Source of the DNA: Lachnospiraceae bacterium
GTDB taxonomy: Bacteria > Bacillota_A > Clostridia > Lachnospirales > Lachnospiraceae
Reading direction: 5' to 3'
NCBI GenBank assembly: GCA_016287765.1
Contig: JAEEWS010000041.1
Span: 1-27,585 of the forward strand
Length of the DNA: 27,585 nucleotides
In this document: one piece after another, positions 13,534 to 21,990 of the stretch
Position numbering within the stretch: position 1 is the first letter of the stretch
How the letters are laid out: every line of letters starts with the position of its first letter
Notes under the pieces: model-generated
The model's input: only the letters and a program-made list of their open reading frames with translations
What the model was told of the DNA's origin: nothing
Databases searched by the model: none
Made by a program: the position numbers and the translations under genes

Positions 13534-14877
13534 TTTTGTGAGGTTTTGCACCCATTTGTATTTTTTGAAGCGTAGCATTACCCAGGGAATCTTGCCCACT
13601 TCGTCCAGGCAGGTGCAGGCATATACCGGCAGGACGGGCCAGTGAAAGACAAAGGCGCCCAGCAGGGCGAGGGGGATGGCTATGCCCCACATGCATACAG
13701 CGAGAGAATACATGTCGAAGACTGTGTCGCCGCCTCCGTCCATAACGCCGTTTATGACTACGGTGTTGACGCAACGGCCGATCATGTATATGGCCATGAT
13801 GAACATCATTCCGGTGAGGTATTTTTGGGCTGTTTCCGTAAGGATCACAAAATGCAGCAGAAGAGGAGTGATGGCAAGGATAAGTGCGGTGGAGGCGAAG
13901 CCTATCACCCATGAAACTTTGTTAAGTTTGATGCCGTAGCGTTTGCCACGCTCCAGATTACCGGCGCCCAGCTCGTTACCGACCATTATGCCTGCGGCAC
14001 CACCTACTCCGTTACAGGCACAGCATACAAGGTCCCGGACCACAGCGGCTACGGAATTGGCGGCAGCGGCATCTGAGCTGATGTGGCCGATGATAGCGGT
14101 GTAGGAGGTGAAGCCCACACCCCAGAAAAGTGAGCCACCCAGAAGAGGGAGACATTGTCTGCCGAAATCTCCGAAGAGCTGTTTACTGCCGGAGAAGAAG
14201 CCCTTAAGTGTCGGGCGGATATATGCCTTTCTGCACGAAATACCGATGCAAAGGGCAAGCTCAACGATACGGGACAGGGTAGTTGCCAGTGCCGCACCGC
14301 GAGACTGCATGGCGGGGGCGCCCAACTTACCGAAGATGAACACGGCATTCAGGATTATATTTAATACCACAGCTGTAGAAGAGATGATCGCAGCGGGTAT
14401 AACGTGGTCTGTGATCTTCATGACGGCGAGACAGCACTGGGATACTCCGGTGAGCAGATAGGACCAGCCGGCTATTTTAAGGTAGGCGCTTCCGATAGAG
14501 ATGAGTTCTTCATCCTTGGCGAAGATGTGCATGAGCATTTCCGGGGCGAGCTCGCAGGCTGCGAAAAACAGCAGAGAGGCGGTCCCAACGAATTGCAGCA
14601 TTAGGTTGAACAGCTGCTGAACTGCCTTTTTGTCGCCTTTTCCCCAATATTGGGCCCCAAGGATCATTCCCGCGGCAGTGATGGAAGTGATGAACATGTT
14701 CTGTACGAACTGAACCTGTGTGGCCAGAGACACAGCCGTCATCTCCGCCTGGGCAACGCGGCCCAGCATCAGTGCATCGGCAGCTGCCACAAGGGCCAGC
14801 ATGAGGCTTTGGAAAACTATGGGAAGTGATAATTGTCTTAATCGTCTGTAAAATTGTCTGTTTTCTTTATCTTTCAT
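13531..14877 (-). CDS. MATE-family multidrug/toxin efflux transporter
   Basis: The 448-residue protein has the usual size and about 12 helices. It opens 'RRLRQLSLPIVFQSLMLALVAAADALMLGR', with the TM1 MATE signature, and repeats a related pattern in the second half ('QCLPLLGGSLFWGVGFTSYTAIIGH'). It would export cationic compounds against Na+ or H+ across the cytoplasmic membrane. The start overlaps the end of the SMP-30 frame by four bases (ATGA), so the two were built as an operon, with transcription from the extended -10 at 15631-15639. The last codons Leu-Thr-Lys abut the REP at 13504-13533, which supplies the stop. A terminal helix may have been trimmed or extended there. Confidence 0.9.
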   Translation of the reverse strand: MKDKENRQFYRRLRQLSLPIVFQSLMLALVAAADALMLGRVAQAEMTAVSLATQVQFVQNMFITSITAAGMILGAQYWGKGDKKAVQQLFNLMLQFVGTASLLFFAACELAPEMLMHIFAKDEELISIGSAYLKIAGWSYLLTGVSQCCLAVMKITDHVIPAAIISSTAVVLNIILNAVFIFGKLGAPAMQSRGAALATTLSRIVELALCIGISCRKAYIRPTLKGFFSGSKQLFGDFGRQCLPLLGGSLFWGVGFTSYTAIIGHISSDAAAANSVAAVVRDLVCCACNGVGGAAGIMVGNELGAGNLERGKRYGIKLNKVSWVIGFASTALILAITPLLLHFVILTETAQKYLTGMMFIMAIYMIGRCVNTVVINGVMDGGGDTVFDMYSLAVCMWGIAIPLALLGAFVFHWPVLPVYACTCLDEVGKIPWVMLRFKKYKWVQNLTK

Positions 14878-15601
14878 TTCGCGTAATGTATTTCTCCCAT
14901 TTTTGTATCTACTTTGCAGGTGAAGACCTTGCCGTCATGTTCTCCGGAGAGACCGTCCCCGGAACTGGTGATAAAAAGTGTGTTGTCATTTATGAAGCAG
15001 CAGGAGGACACGTGTTCTGCGGGTACATCGATGACACCCAGCAGCTGTCCATCCGAGGTGCTCCTGTGTTCTATACGGCGTCCGCCCCAGACAGCCACCC
15101 ACAGGTTGTCGTCGGAATCTATGCACATGCCGTCGGAAACGCCGTTTTCAATATTAAAGAGTTGGAAATCCTGGTGTTGGGCTGCAGGAGCTCTATTTTT
15201 TTGTCCAGCCGGAACAGATCGCCGTTGTTGCCGTGTGCCTCGTCCATGGAGGATGAGCCGAAAAACAGGCGCCCCGCAGGATCTGCCTTGGCGTCGTTGG
15301 ATCTTTGCCAGGGCTTGTAGAGCCCTGTAAGGTCTGCGATCTTTTTCATGGAATTGTTCTTAAAGGCATATATTCCGTCAACGGTCGCGAATATATATGC
15401 CCCGGGGATCACGGAAGGAACGGCTGCGCCTATGGGCTGGCCGCAGTCGAAGGTAACAAAAGAGCTGTCCGGCATGATACGGCAGAACTTGCCCGCGGTG
15501 ATGCCGACGAAGGAGATAATGCCGGTCCTGGGATCGTAGAACGGCGATTCGCCAAGTAAAAACCGACCATAGGATAAAGGTGTGGCTGTGTATTTTTTCA
15601 T
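14874..15601 (-). pseudogene. SMP-30/gluconolactonase/LRE-family gene with internal deletion and frameshift
   Basis: Two overlapping minus frames (15601-15119 and 15128-14874) encode the front and back of one six-bladed propeller lactonase. The front has metal-ligand Glu in 'FLLGESPFYDPRTG', Asn in 'QRSNDAKADPAGRLFFG' and Asn in 'TRISN'. The back has the last ligand Asp in 'NGVSDGMCIDSDDNLWVAVWGG'. In the family the last Asn and that Asp are about 50 residues apart; here only about ten remain, and the frame changes between 'ISN' and 'FNIENG' near 15150-15165. So about 40 codons are gone, with a frame change, and this is not a simple read error. GGAGG precedes the start. The back half still reads into the MATE start, so translational coupling may depend on re-initiation. 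Confidence 0.85.
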
Positions 15602-15630
15602 GTTGCCTCCGAAAAGTAAAAGATAAAGAT

Positions 15631-15639
15631 ACTATACCA
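15631..15639 (-). promoter_or_regulatory. Extended -10 promoter of the SMP-30/MATE operon
   Basis: The minus strand reads TG-G-TATAGT (15639-15631), about 30 bp upstream of the ATG. No good -35 is visible, as is common for extended -10 promoters. Confidence 0.5.
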
Positions 15640-15666
15640 TAAACTTTTGGGATTTCATATAAAAAG

Positions 15667-15773
15667 TGAACCCCTAACCCCGCGGGTAGCATCACGCTCC
15701 CTACGGAAACGTGATAATTCGTCAGAACGCATGATAGTTGCCTCCGGCAAGCGTTCTTCCTCCCCGGGGTTCA
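15667..15773 (-). repeat. Long (107-bp) REP-like element, second copy
   Basis: This is the reverse complement of 9237-9343, differing at one base near the TTAGGGG end. The 80-bp structured insert is identical. It lies between two divergent promoters (the SMP-30 operon and the 730-residue membrane protein), so unlike most copies it is not at a gene end. Confidence 0.95.
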
Positions 15774-15783
15774 AAACGGTAAC

Positions 15784-15812
15784 TTGTTTTATTCTTTCAT
15801 ATATTGTATACT
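15784..15812 (+). promoter_or_regulatory. Probable promoter of the YD-repeat membrane protein gene
   Basis: TTGTTT (15784-15789) and TATACT (15807-15812) are 17 bases apart. The leader of about 75 nt contains AAGGAAG/CTTCCTT and CCTTCCC/GGGAAAGG pairings, so it may be folded. Confidence 0.6.
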
Positions 15813-15895
15813 GTGAAAAGAAAGGAAGGACAAGGACCGATCTTCCTTCCCGAAATGGGGGTTTTGGGAAAGGTGGTCCGTAAAGGGGAGAGAAA

Positions 15896-18088
15896 ATGGA
15901 AAAGAATAAAGTATCGAATCTTTTGGTGTTGGGATCAAAGTGGCTTTTTGTGGCACAGATATTTCTGGTAATAGGAAGCATAGGTTGTGGCGTGTTCCAA
16001 CGAACAGTAAACGACGGCGGGATCTTTATGGCGATATGCCTGGGGCTTGCGCTGATCTTTGAAGCAAATGCCTATCATATGCTGGCGGAAGCGGATTGGA
16101 TCACTATGGATGATCCGGACAATACCTTTAAGGTGAGATATTTTTGTTTTGAAACGGCTTATTGGGTTCAATTGGCGTCGCTCTTATGCTACGTGGCTTT
16201 TGCAGTGATAATGTTTCGGCAGCAGGCTTATGGCGGTAGCAAGGGGCTTGTTTTTGCTATAGTAGCGATCTGTATTTTAACGGTAATAAAGGTCTATCAT
16301 GTATGCCTGGGCTTTATCGGCTTCGCGGCAGAGAAGAGCGGCAGGCTTGCAAAGCTGTTTGAGATCGGCAGTGTGGTTGTGCCTATCTGTGAGCTCGGTC
16401 TTTTGGCAGCATATATCTTATACAAAAAAACAGATTATCCGGTTTCGATCATTCTTTCAATGACCGTGATCGGTCTTATTGGAATGGCTTTCTTTATTGT
16501 GCTTTTGGGAGCATTCATCACAAAGATCCGTGACGGAGCTTCTCATGGCAGAGAGATAAGGAAGGCTGTTTTTGTTATGCTTTTCCTGATGATAGGTTCT
16601 TTTGTGATCGGTACATTGGCGGTAACAGGTATCTGCATAGGCTGTATCAGGGCAGAGAAAAAAGCTGCCGTAAAGTATTTGGAAGAGAACATGACGGAGG
16701 TCATGGAGGGGCATAACGAAAACAAAAACAGGGACTATACGATAGTTAAAAGCCGTATCGAAGATATAGAGGATACAGGCTATTATTCCGTACCGGCTTT
16801 TGAAAACCGGGGCAGACCCGATGCGTTCTGTTTTCCGGACATGTATAAAAGATTCGGATATACCATTAATGTTTATACCTTCATAAATGAAACCGGTGAA
16901 AAAATGCTGGCAGTCATGCCTTCCTTTATGTTCGAGAAGGTGAAAAAGGAAGCTGCTGACGGTGTGATCACGTTCCCCGTCGCTCTGTATGAAAAATTTT
17001 ATAATGATAATTATTCACTTGTTTACAGAGATCTTCCGGATCTTAAGTCCATCGCGGAAGAAACAGGCGCAGATCGGGAAACAGCACTGTTCTGCATTGG
17101 ATTTAACATAGCATTTGAACTCGGACATATAACGGCAGATCATGTAAAGGCCTTCTGGAACATTACAGCCTGCTTCTTTGTTTTGGTAATTGCCGGAATT
17201 CAAACCGTCGCGCATATATATGCTCGAAGGACAGAAGATAAATGGAAGGACCAGGACAGCCGGGATGAGGAGGCTGAAAATAAAAAGAGAAGAAAGCCGG
17301 ATAAGGATAGGACTAAGATCGTTTTAAGAACGAGTCTGATACTTGGGGGACTTATTGTCCTTCTGGCGTTGCCCATTGCGATCGAGCGGACGGAATATAC
17401 CCGTATCCACAATGGTTGGATCCAGCGACTGACTTACGATGAGAACGGCGATCTGATATACAGAAAGACGGCGAATTGGTTGTATTATCGCGATTTCGAC
17501 GAGGACGGAAGGACTATTTATGTAGAGGAAAATGGAGAACTTGTTTTTAAGTGGTATGAGGGCAGATTAATTTACTCTTACGAAAAAGATACAGGCGAGT
17601 GGACCAAGTATACCTACGATGAGAAGGGGAAACTTACGGAAAGGCTGTATTCGGATGGGGATCGTATCACATATAAAAATGAGTATGACAAACAGGGAAA
17701 TCTGATCCGTGTTGAAGGCTCCAACGGGACGTGGAAAAACTACGAATATGACGAAAAAGGAAATCTGACCTACAGTGAAGATCATGCCGGAAACTGGGAG
17801 AAGCACGAATATGATGAAGCCGGCAACGAGATCTATAAAGTGAACGATAAAGGCGAGTGGGTCGATTATGAATATGACGAAAAGGGGAACATGACGGTAG
17901 AAAAAAAGTCACGTTGGAGAGAAGAGTACCAATATGATGAAGCCGGCAGGAAGATAAATGTAAAGACTTATATGGATGATCATTTGCAGAATGAGATATG
18001 GTATGAATACGATAAGATGGGTAATGTAAAGTATGAAAAGGACAGAAACGGAAATCATACAAAATACATTAACAAATATCTGAAGTAA
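15896..18088 (+). CDS. Polytopic membrane protein with C-terminal YD (RHS-like) repeats
   Basis: The 730-residue protein follows a GGGGAG ribosome site. Residues 1 to about 255 hold six or seven helices. Residues about 256-425 form a soluble, probably external domain (including 'KRFGYTINVYTFINETGEKMLAVMPSFMF'). A helix lies near 426-447, then a highly charged linker (KDQDSRDEEAENKKRRKPDK), then a helix near 480-500. The C-terminal 230 residues are about nine or ten YD repeats of roughly 21 residues (YDEKGNLTY, YDEAGNEIY, YDEKGNMTV). YD repeats form beta-hairpin tracks in RHS and teneurin proteins and can bind carbohydrate. No toxin tip follows the repeats: the protein stops after the last one. 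The membrane part is paralogous to the next gene. Function unknown. Confidence 0.8.
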   Translation: MEKNKVSNLLVLGSKWLFVAQIFLVIGSIGCGVFQRTVNDGGIFMAICLGLALIFEANAYHMLAEADWITMDDPDNTFKVRYFCFETAYWVQLASLLCYVAFAVIMFRQQAYGGSKGLVFAIVAICILTVIKVYHVCLGFIGFAAEKSGRLAKLFEIGSVVVPICELGLLAAYILYKKTDYPVSIILSMTVIGLIGMAFFIVLLGAFITKIRDGASHGREIRKAVFVMLFLMIGSFVIGTLAVTGICIGCIRAEKKAAVKYLEENMTEVMEGHNENKNRDYTIVKSRIEDIEDTGYYSVPAFENRGRPDAFCFPDMYKRFGYTINVYTFINETGEKMLAVMPSFMFEKVKKEAADGVITFPVALYEKFYNDNYSLVYRDLPDLKSIAEETGADRETALFCIGFNIAFELGHITADHVKAFWNITACFFVLVIAGIQTVAHIYARRTEDKWKDQDSRDEEAENKKRRKPDKDRTKIVLRTSLILGGLIVLLALPIAIERTEYTRIHNGWIQRLTYDENGDLIYRKTANWLYYRDFDEDGRTIYVEENGELVFKWYEGRLIYSYEKDTGEWTKYTYDEKGKLTERLYSDGDRITYKNEYDKQGNLIRVEGSNGTWKNYEYDEKGNLTYSEDHAGNWEKHEYDEAGNEIYKVNDKGEWVDYEYDEKGNMTVEKKSRWREEYQYDEAGRKINVKTYMDDHLQNEIWYEYDKMGNVKYEKDRNGNHTKYINKYLK

Positions 18089-18091
18089 AAA

Positions 18092-18120
18092 TGACCCTTT
18101 GGGGACGGGGTTAGGAGTTT
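18092..18120 (+). repeat. Diverged REP-like element carrying a Shine-Dalgarno
   Basis: The copy begins TGACCCTTT three bases after the stop of the upstream gene and keeps GGGGACGGGGTTAGG. Its last G-run is changed to GGAG, and the right end has lost the TTCA. The resulting AGGAG (18113-18117) lies six bases before the ATG at 18124. Confidence 0.85.
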
Positions 18121-19570
18121 ACGATGGAAGAAGAAAAAAAGGTAAATAATTTATCGGTTGCAGATCATTTTTACATGGGTGCTCATATGCTTATCTGGTC
18201 TCTGATCTTTTTGATCACAGCGGGTGTGATCTGCGGGGTGCTCAAACGCTTTCAATTAGACGGGGGCGTTACGATCGGAATATGTGTTACTGTGGCGTCA
18301 ATGCTGGAGGCCTGGGCCTTAAGCGTTTTGGCGAGGGGAGACAGAGAGGTTACGGATGATCCAAACAGAGAGGATGAGGTAGATCCTAAAAGGATAAGAT
18401 ATAACTGTTTTTACAGATCATCTAAAGTTCAAAGTGTGGCTGTGGTGGTCAGTATCATCACACTGATCCTTGTGACAAGAGTGGAAGTGAAAAATACAGC
18501 TTCCGTGAATGCAATAGGGATAATAGGTAAAGCAGTCTTTTGCGTACTTACTCTGGTTGTATCCTATCCGGAATGCATAGGTTTAGCCGAATATGCAGAC
18601 AGGAAGAGCACTAAAACGGCACGTGCCTTTAAGGTGGGCAGTATAATTTACCCCATATGCAAAGTCGCTCTGCTTATATCTGTTGATATTTATAACCCGG
18701 AGATCCGGCACAAGGCTGTTCCGATCACCTTCGTATGTATAGGCATTGTGGGTACGGCAGTTTTTGTGGTCCTTCTGGCGATCATGGCACGGAAGTACAA
18801 AGAGGATTTGACGGATCACGGAAGAGTCTGCAGAAGAGTGGTGCGGGCGGTTTTATTTATAGGCCTGTTATTACTCGGCACCGGATCAATGGTAGGGTTA
18901 AAGATATCCTTTATCAAAAATGAAAGGATAAAAGCAGAAGATCATTACTATAACAAAATACTTAAGAGCGATGAATACGAAAAGGGATATTCGGATTATT
19001 GGGACTTTAGCAAATATCCCATTGCAGAGATATCTACAATGGATGAGTATCATATATACAGGGACAACCCTACGGGGCTGCCGGTCTTTAATGTTCCCAT
19101 CGAAAACATTAGATTGACGGGCTATACCGAAAAACCTGAAAATTATAATGAACGCTTATATAAATATCGGGTTTTTGACAATATCAATCTGATAAAGAAG
19201 TATGGATATACTACGGAATATTATATCGTGACATTGGAGGATAACGAAAAGATAGTTTTTTCCATGCCGTCATATATATACCCGATGATTACAAAAGAGT
19301 CTACGGACGGAAGGGTTACTTTGCCAATTGCATCAGGGGTTATGAGTGTTGAAATAAACACCGATAAAACCTATTATCCGGATGATTTTTACACGGAAGA
19401 GGTCATGCAGGAATATAAAGATATCCTGAACATTGGAAAAAAAGATCGGGAATTATCAAAAGCAGAAGACTTAAAATTTGTTCTTTTTAATGGCTATGAC
19501 TCTAAGTTTTCGGATCCGGTGATAAGTGATAACTATGTGATCGTCGAGAAGAGATATGCCCGGATCGCAA

Positions 19571-19577
19571 ATATAAT
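19571..19577 (+). repeat. Target-site duplication, left copy (ATATAAT)
   Basis: ATATAAT abuts the left inverted repeat and recurs at 21984-21990. Confidence 0.92.
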
Positions 19578-19589
19578 GTTAACTTTGCA
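19578..19589 (+). repeat. Left terminal inverted repeat (perfect core)
   Basis: GTTAACTTTGCA is the reverse complement of 21972-21983. Beyond the core, TTTGCAC recurs directly 12 bases on, followed by ACTAAACGCTTTT, as at the right end with one extra A there. Confidence 0.92.
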
Positions 19590-19660
19590 CTTGCTTTGCA
19601 CTAAACGCTTTTTTAGCGATAGAAAACTCACCGAAAGCCTAAGAAGTCAAGACTTTTCGC

Positions 19661-19713
19661 TTGCATAACGGGGTGCGATGTGGTATAATCTTTAGTGTAA
19701 ATTTTACACTAAA
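19661..19713 (+). promoter_or_regulatory. Transposase promoter with a palindrome at the transcription start
   Basis: TTGCAT (19661-19666) and TATAAT (19684-19689) are 17 bases apart. An 11-bp palindrome follows at once: TTTAGTGTAAA (19691-19701), T, TTTACACTAAA (19703-19713). Its half-site also occurs near both IS ends (CACTAAA at the left, TTTAGTGTAAA at 21956-21966), so one protein, probably the transposase, may bind all three. As RNA it would place a hairpin at the very 5' end. Confidence 0.8.
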
Positions 19714-19725
19714 GGAAAACCTATC

Positions 19726-21492
19726 ATGTACAGCACTTTTAAGATACCAATTCCTGATGCTCATGGTAAGATAATCATCTCCAAAAGATCCGGAATTCAC
19801 TATGTTCTATACCAATACGGGCAGACATATGATTCAGAAAAGCAGTACGCCATTCCGAAACGTACAGTTATTGGAAAACGTGACGATGCGGATGTTCATT
19901 TTATGTATCCGAACGAAAAGTTTCAACAGTATTTTCCTGATGTTGTGCTTCCCGAGGAGTTGCCTGAAGCATACCGTAGCTGTGCTTTGCGTATTGGCAG
20001 TTATGTTGTGATCAAGCATGTCATGAACGAGTACAAGCTCCCTGACATCTTGAAAAAGTGGTTTAAGGAAGATAGCGGTCTACTGCAAGATCTTGCCTCG
20101 TATCTTATCATCGAAGAGGAAAACGCAGGTCAGTATTATCCGGATTATGCTTTTAATCATCCACTCTTTTCAGAGAAGATGCGTGTGTACAGCGATTCGA
20201 AAGTATGTCGCTTTCTGAAATCAGTCACCAAGGACCAGATCTTTGGCTTCCAGGATGACTGGAATCGCAACCGTGATCATAAACAGCGGATATATATATC
20301 ATATGATTCGACCAACAAAAACTGTGAAGCGGGAGACATTGATATCGTCGAATACGGCAAAGCTAAGGATGATAAAGGGCTTCCGATTTTTAACATAGCC
20401 ATTGCCTATGACAAAACGAACCGTGTACCGTTGTTTTATGAGGAATATCCGGGATCCATAACAGATGTTTCTCAGTTTGCATACATGGTAAGCAAGGTTG
20501 ATGAATACGGTTACAAAAACATAGGCTTTATCCTTGACCGTGGCTATTTCAGTAAGGAAAACATCAATTACATCGAGCACAACGGCTATGCCTTTATTAT
20601 TATGGTTAAGGGCTGCAAAAAGCTTGTTTCCTCTTTAGTATCTCTTCACCGTGGAACCTTCGAAACCAACAGGGACTGTTCCATACGTGCTTACCGTGTA
20701 TATGGAAAGACAGTAAAGGCAAGATTGTACGAGGATGACGATAAAAACCGTTACTTTCACATCTATTTCAATCCTGCAAGACAGGCTGCCGAACGCGAAA
20801 AACTCGAACAGATCCTGGATAAGATGAAACTATTCCTTGATAAACATAAGGGCGAGGAACTGACTCTCAGTAAAACTTACGATGATTACTTTATCTTAAG
20901 ACGTGATAAAAAACAACGTCTGGTATCTTACGAAGAACGCAAGGATGTGATCAAAAACCTTCTCGATCTGTGTGGATACTTTTGTATCATAACCTCAGAA
21001 TCAATGACTGCAAGCGAAGCGCTTATACACTACAAGGGAAGGGATATATCAGAAAAGCTCTTCAGTGCCGATAAATCCTTCATAGGTTCAAAGAGCATGC
21101 GTGTTTACACCGCAGAGTCTCTTTCCGCAAAAGTTTTTATCGAATTTATAGCGCTTATCATACGCAACAGGATATATAATCTTTTAAAAGAAGCAATGCT
21201 CCGTATGGAGACACGTTCTAACTATATGACTGTTCCGGCGGCAATACGTGAACTGGAAAAGATCGAAATGGTTCGGCGTAATGAAGGATTATATAAGCTG
21301 GATCACGCCGTTTCAAAAAAGCAGAAAACGATCTTAAGTTCCTTTGGAATGAACGAAGACCACATATCCAAAGGTGCTGCAGAGATAGGAAATTATCTTG
21401 CAACAAACCGGTCATTGCCGAATGACTCCGATGAAATCGAAGGAGAGGAGGTAGATGACGATGGCACGTACGAAGTCGATTTCAACGATTGA
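19726..21492 (+). CDS. DDE transposase of the IS4 superfamily (IS1634-like)
   Basis: The 588-residue transposase has D194 in 'RIYISYDSTN', D271 in 'GFILDRGYF', and the YREK motif with exact spacing: Y436, R439, E443, K450 in 'HYKGRDISEKLFSADK'. The long stretch of about 170 residues between the second Asp and the Glu, with a beta-rich insert, is usual for the IS4/IS1634 group. The C-terminal 100 residues are charged and end in an acidic tail (EIEGEEVDDDGTYEVD). AAAGGAAAA precedes the ATG. The last 30 bases overlap the start of the next ORF. It cuts and joins IS ends and would be active by its motifs. Confidence 0.93.
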   Translation: MYSTFKIPIPDAHGKIIISKRSGIHYVLYQYGQTYDSEKQYAIPKRTVIGKRDDADVHFMYPNEKFQQYFPDVVLPEELPEAYRSCALRIGSYVVIKHVMNEYKLPDILKKWFKEDSGLLQDLASYLIIEEENAGQYYPDYAFNHPLFSEKMRVYSDSKVCRFLKSVTKDQIFGFQDDWNRNRDHKQRIYISYDSTNKNCEAGDIDIVEYGKAKDDKGLPIFNIAIAYDKTNRVPLFYEEYPGSITDVSQFAYMVSKVDEYGYKNIGFILDRGYFSKENINYIEHNGYAFIIMVKGCKKLVSSLVSLHRGTFETNRDCSIRAYRVYGKTVKARLYEDDDKNRYFHIYFNPARQAAEREKLEQILDKMKLFLDKHKGEELTLSKTYDDYFILRRDKKQRLVSYEERKDVIKNLLDLCGYFCIITSESMTASEALIHYKGRDISEKLFSADKSFIGSKSMRVYTAESLSAKVFIEFIALIIRNRIYNLLKEAMLRMETRSNYMTVPAAIRELEKIEMVRRNEGLYKLDHAVSKKQKTILSSFGMNEDHISKGAAEIGNYLATNRSLPNDSDEIEGEEVDDDGTYEVDFND

Positions 21493-21673
21493 AGCTGAAA
21501 TATCCAAGACCGAAAAGGATCTTGCCAGGGCGCAGGCTCGATACGATTCACTTGCCGCACACCTTCTTGAATTACAGCAAAAGAAGAAGAATTATGAAGC
21601 AAAGCAGGTTATGGATGCTTTCCACAAAAGCGGAAAGAGCCTTGATGAACTCTTGACGTTCCTGGAGGTGTAA
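21461..21673 (+). CDS. Small coiled-coil accessory protein inside the IS (first)
   Basis: The 70-residue ORF (72 if ATG 21455 is used; 21461 gives a nine-base spacing from AGGAGG) overlaps the transposase end. Residues 5-52 are a heptad coiled coil (IEAEISKTEKDLARAQARYDSL), followed by 'DAFHKSGKSLDELLTFLEV'. The plan is like DUF4315-type small proteins of conjugative elements. The next ORF has the same plan and a related tail (YQKSHRSLEQILSYM), so the two are likely paralogues. They may bridge or regulate the transposase; no function is known to me. Confidence 0.75.
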   Translation: MARTKSISTIEAEISKTEKDLARAQARYDSLAAHLLELQQKKKNYEAKQVMDAFHKSGKSLDELLTFLEV

Positions 21674-21679
21674 CAACGT

Positions 21680-21949
21680 ATGTATGATGCTGACAATATG
21701 GCTGGTCTTTCTCAAAAAGAGAAGGATCAGCTTGATAAAAAACTTGAGAACTTACAAGTCAAAATCTGTGATGTAAAACAAAAGTATGACAGCCTTCTGT
21801 CGCAGTATTCGGAACTCCTTGAAAAAAGATATCCCGAAAAGAAGGAAGAACGCATAAAGGATTCGCTATACAAGTCATACCAGAAAAGTCATCGATCTTT
21901 GGAGCAGATACTTTCCTATATGGCCGGCGAAGATCCGGAAGATTGGTAA
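21680..21949 (+). CDS. Small coiled-coil accessory protein inside the IS (second)
   Basis: The 89-residue ORF begins seven bases after the first one ends, with GGAGG about 11 bases upstream inside the previous gene. A strong coiled coil spans about 10-58 (KEKDQLDKKLENLQVKICDV), followed by a short tail with 'KSHRSLEQILSYMAGEDPEDW'. It shares the K-S-x-x-S-L-(D/E)-(E/Q)-(L/I)-L pattern with its neighbour. The stop lies 34 bp from the right end of the IS, so it is inside the transposed unit. Confidence 0.75.
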   Translation: MYDADNMAGLSQKEKDQLDKKLENLQVKICDVKQKYDSLLSQYSELLEKRYPEKKEERIKDSLYKSYQKSHRSLEQILSYMAGEDPEDW

Positions 21950-21971
21950 AAGCGTTTTAGTGTAAAAAACT

Positions 21972-21983
21972 TGCAAAGTTAAC
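21972..21983 (-). repeat. Right terminal inverted repeat (perfect core)
   Basis: TGCAAAGTTAAC is the reverse complement of the left end. TTTAGTGTAAA, the promoter palindrome half-site, lies just inside at 21956-21966. Confidence 0.92.
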
Positions 21984-21990
21984 ATATAAT
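21984..21990 (+). repeat. Target-site duplication, right copy (ATATAAT)
   Basis: Identical to 19571-19577. Joining the flanks over one copy restores the frame of the interrupted gene. Confidence 0.92.

Larger units (their letters stand above)
19578..21983 (+). mobile_element. Complete insertion sequence, IS4-superfamily (IS1634-like), 2406 bp
   Basis: The ends are inverted: 12 bp match perfectly (GTTAACTTTGCA at both ends), and pairing continues imperfectly through ACACTAAAACGC to about 35 bp. ATATAAT flanks both sides. Contents in order are a promoter with palindrome, a 588-residue DDE transposase, and two small coiled-coil ORFs. The insertion splits the membrane protein gene at 18124-22111. 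The intact reading frames, clean ends and perfect duplication suggest a recent insertion. The IS1634 label rests on transposase motifs only; a 7-bp duplication should be compared with the family value. Confidence 0.93.

Noticed and set aside
14826..15330. Plus-strand frames opposite the SMP-30 region
   Set aside because: They run antisense to a recognisable propeller gene and have no ribosome site or family similarity.
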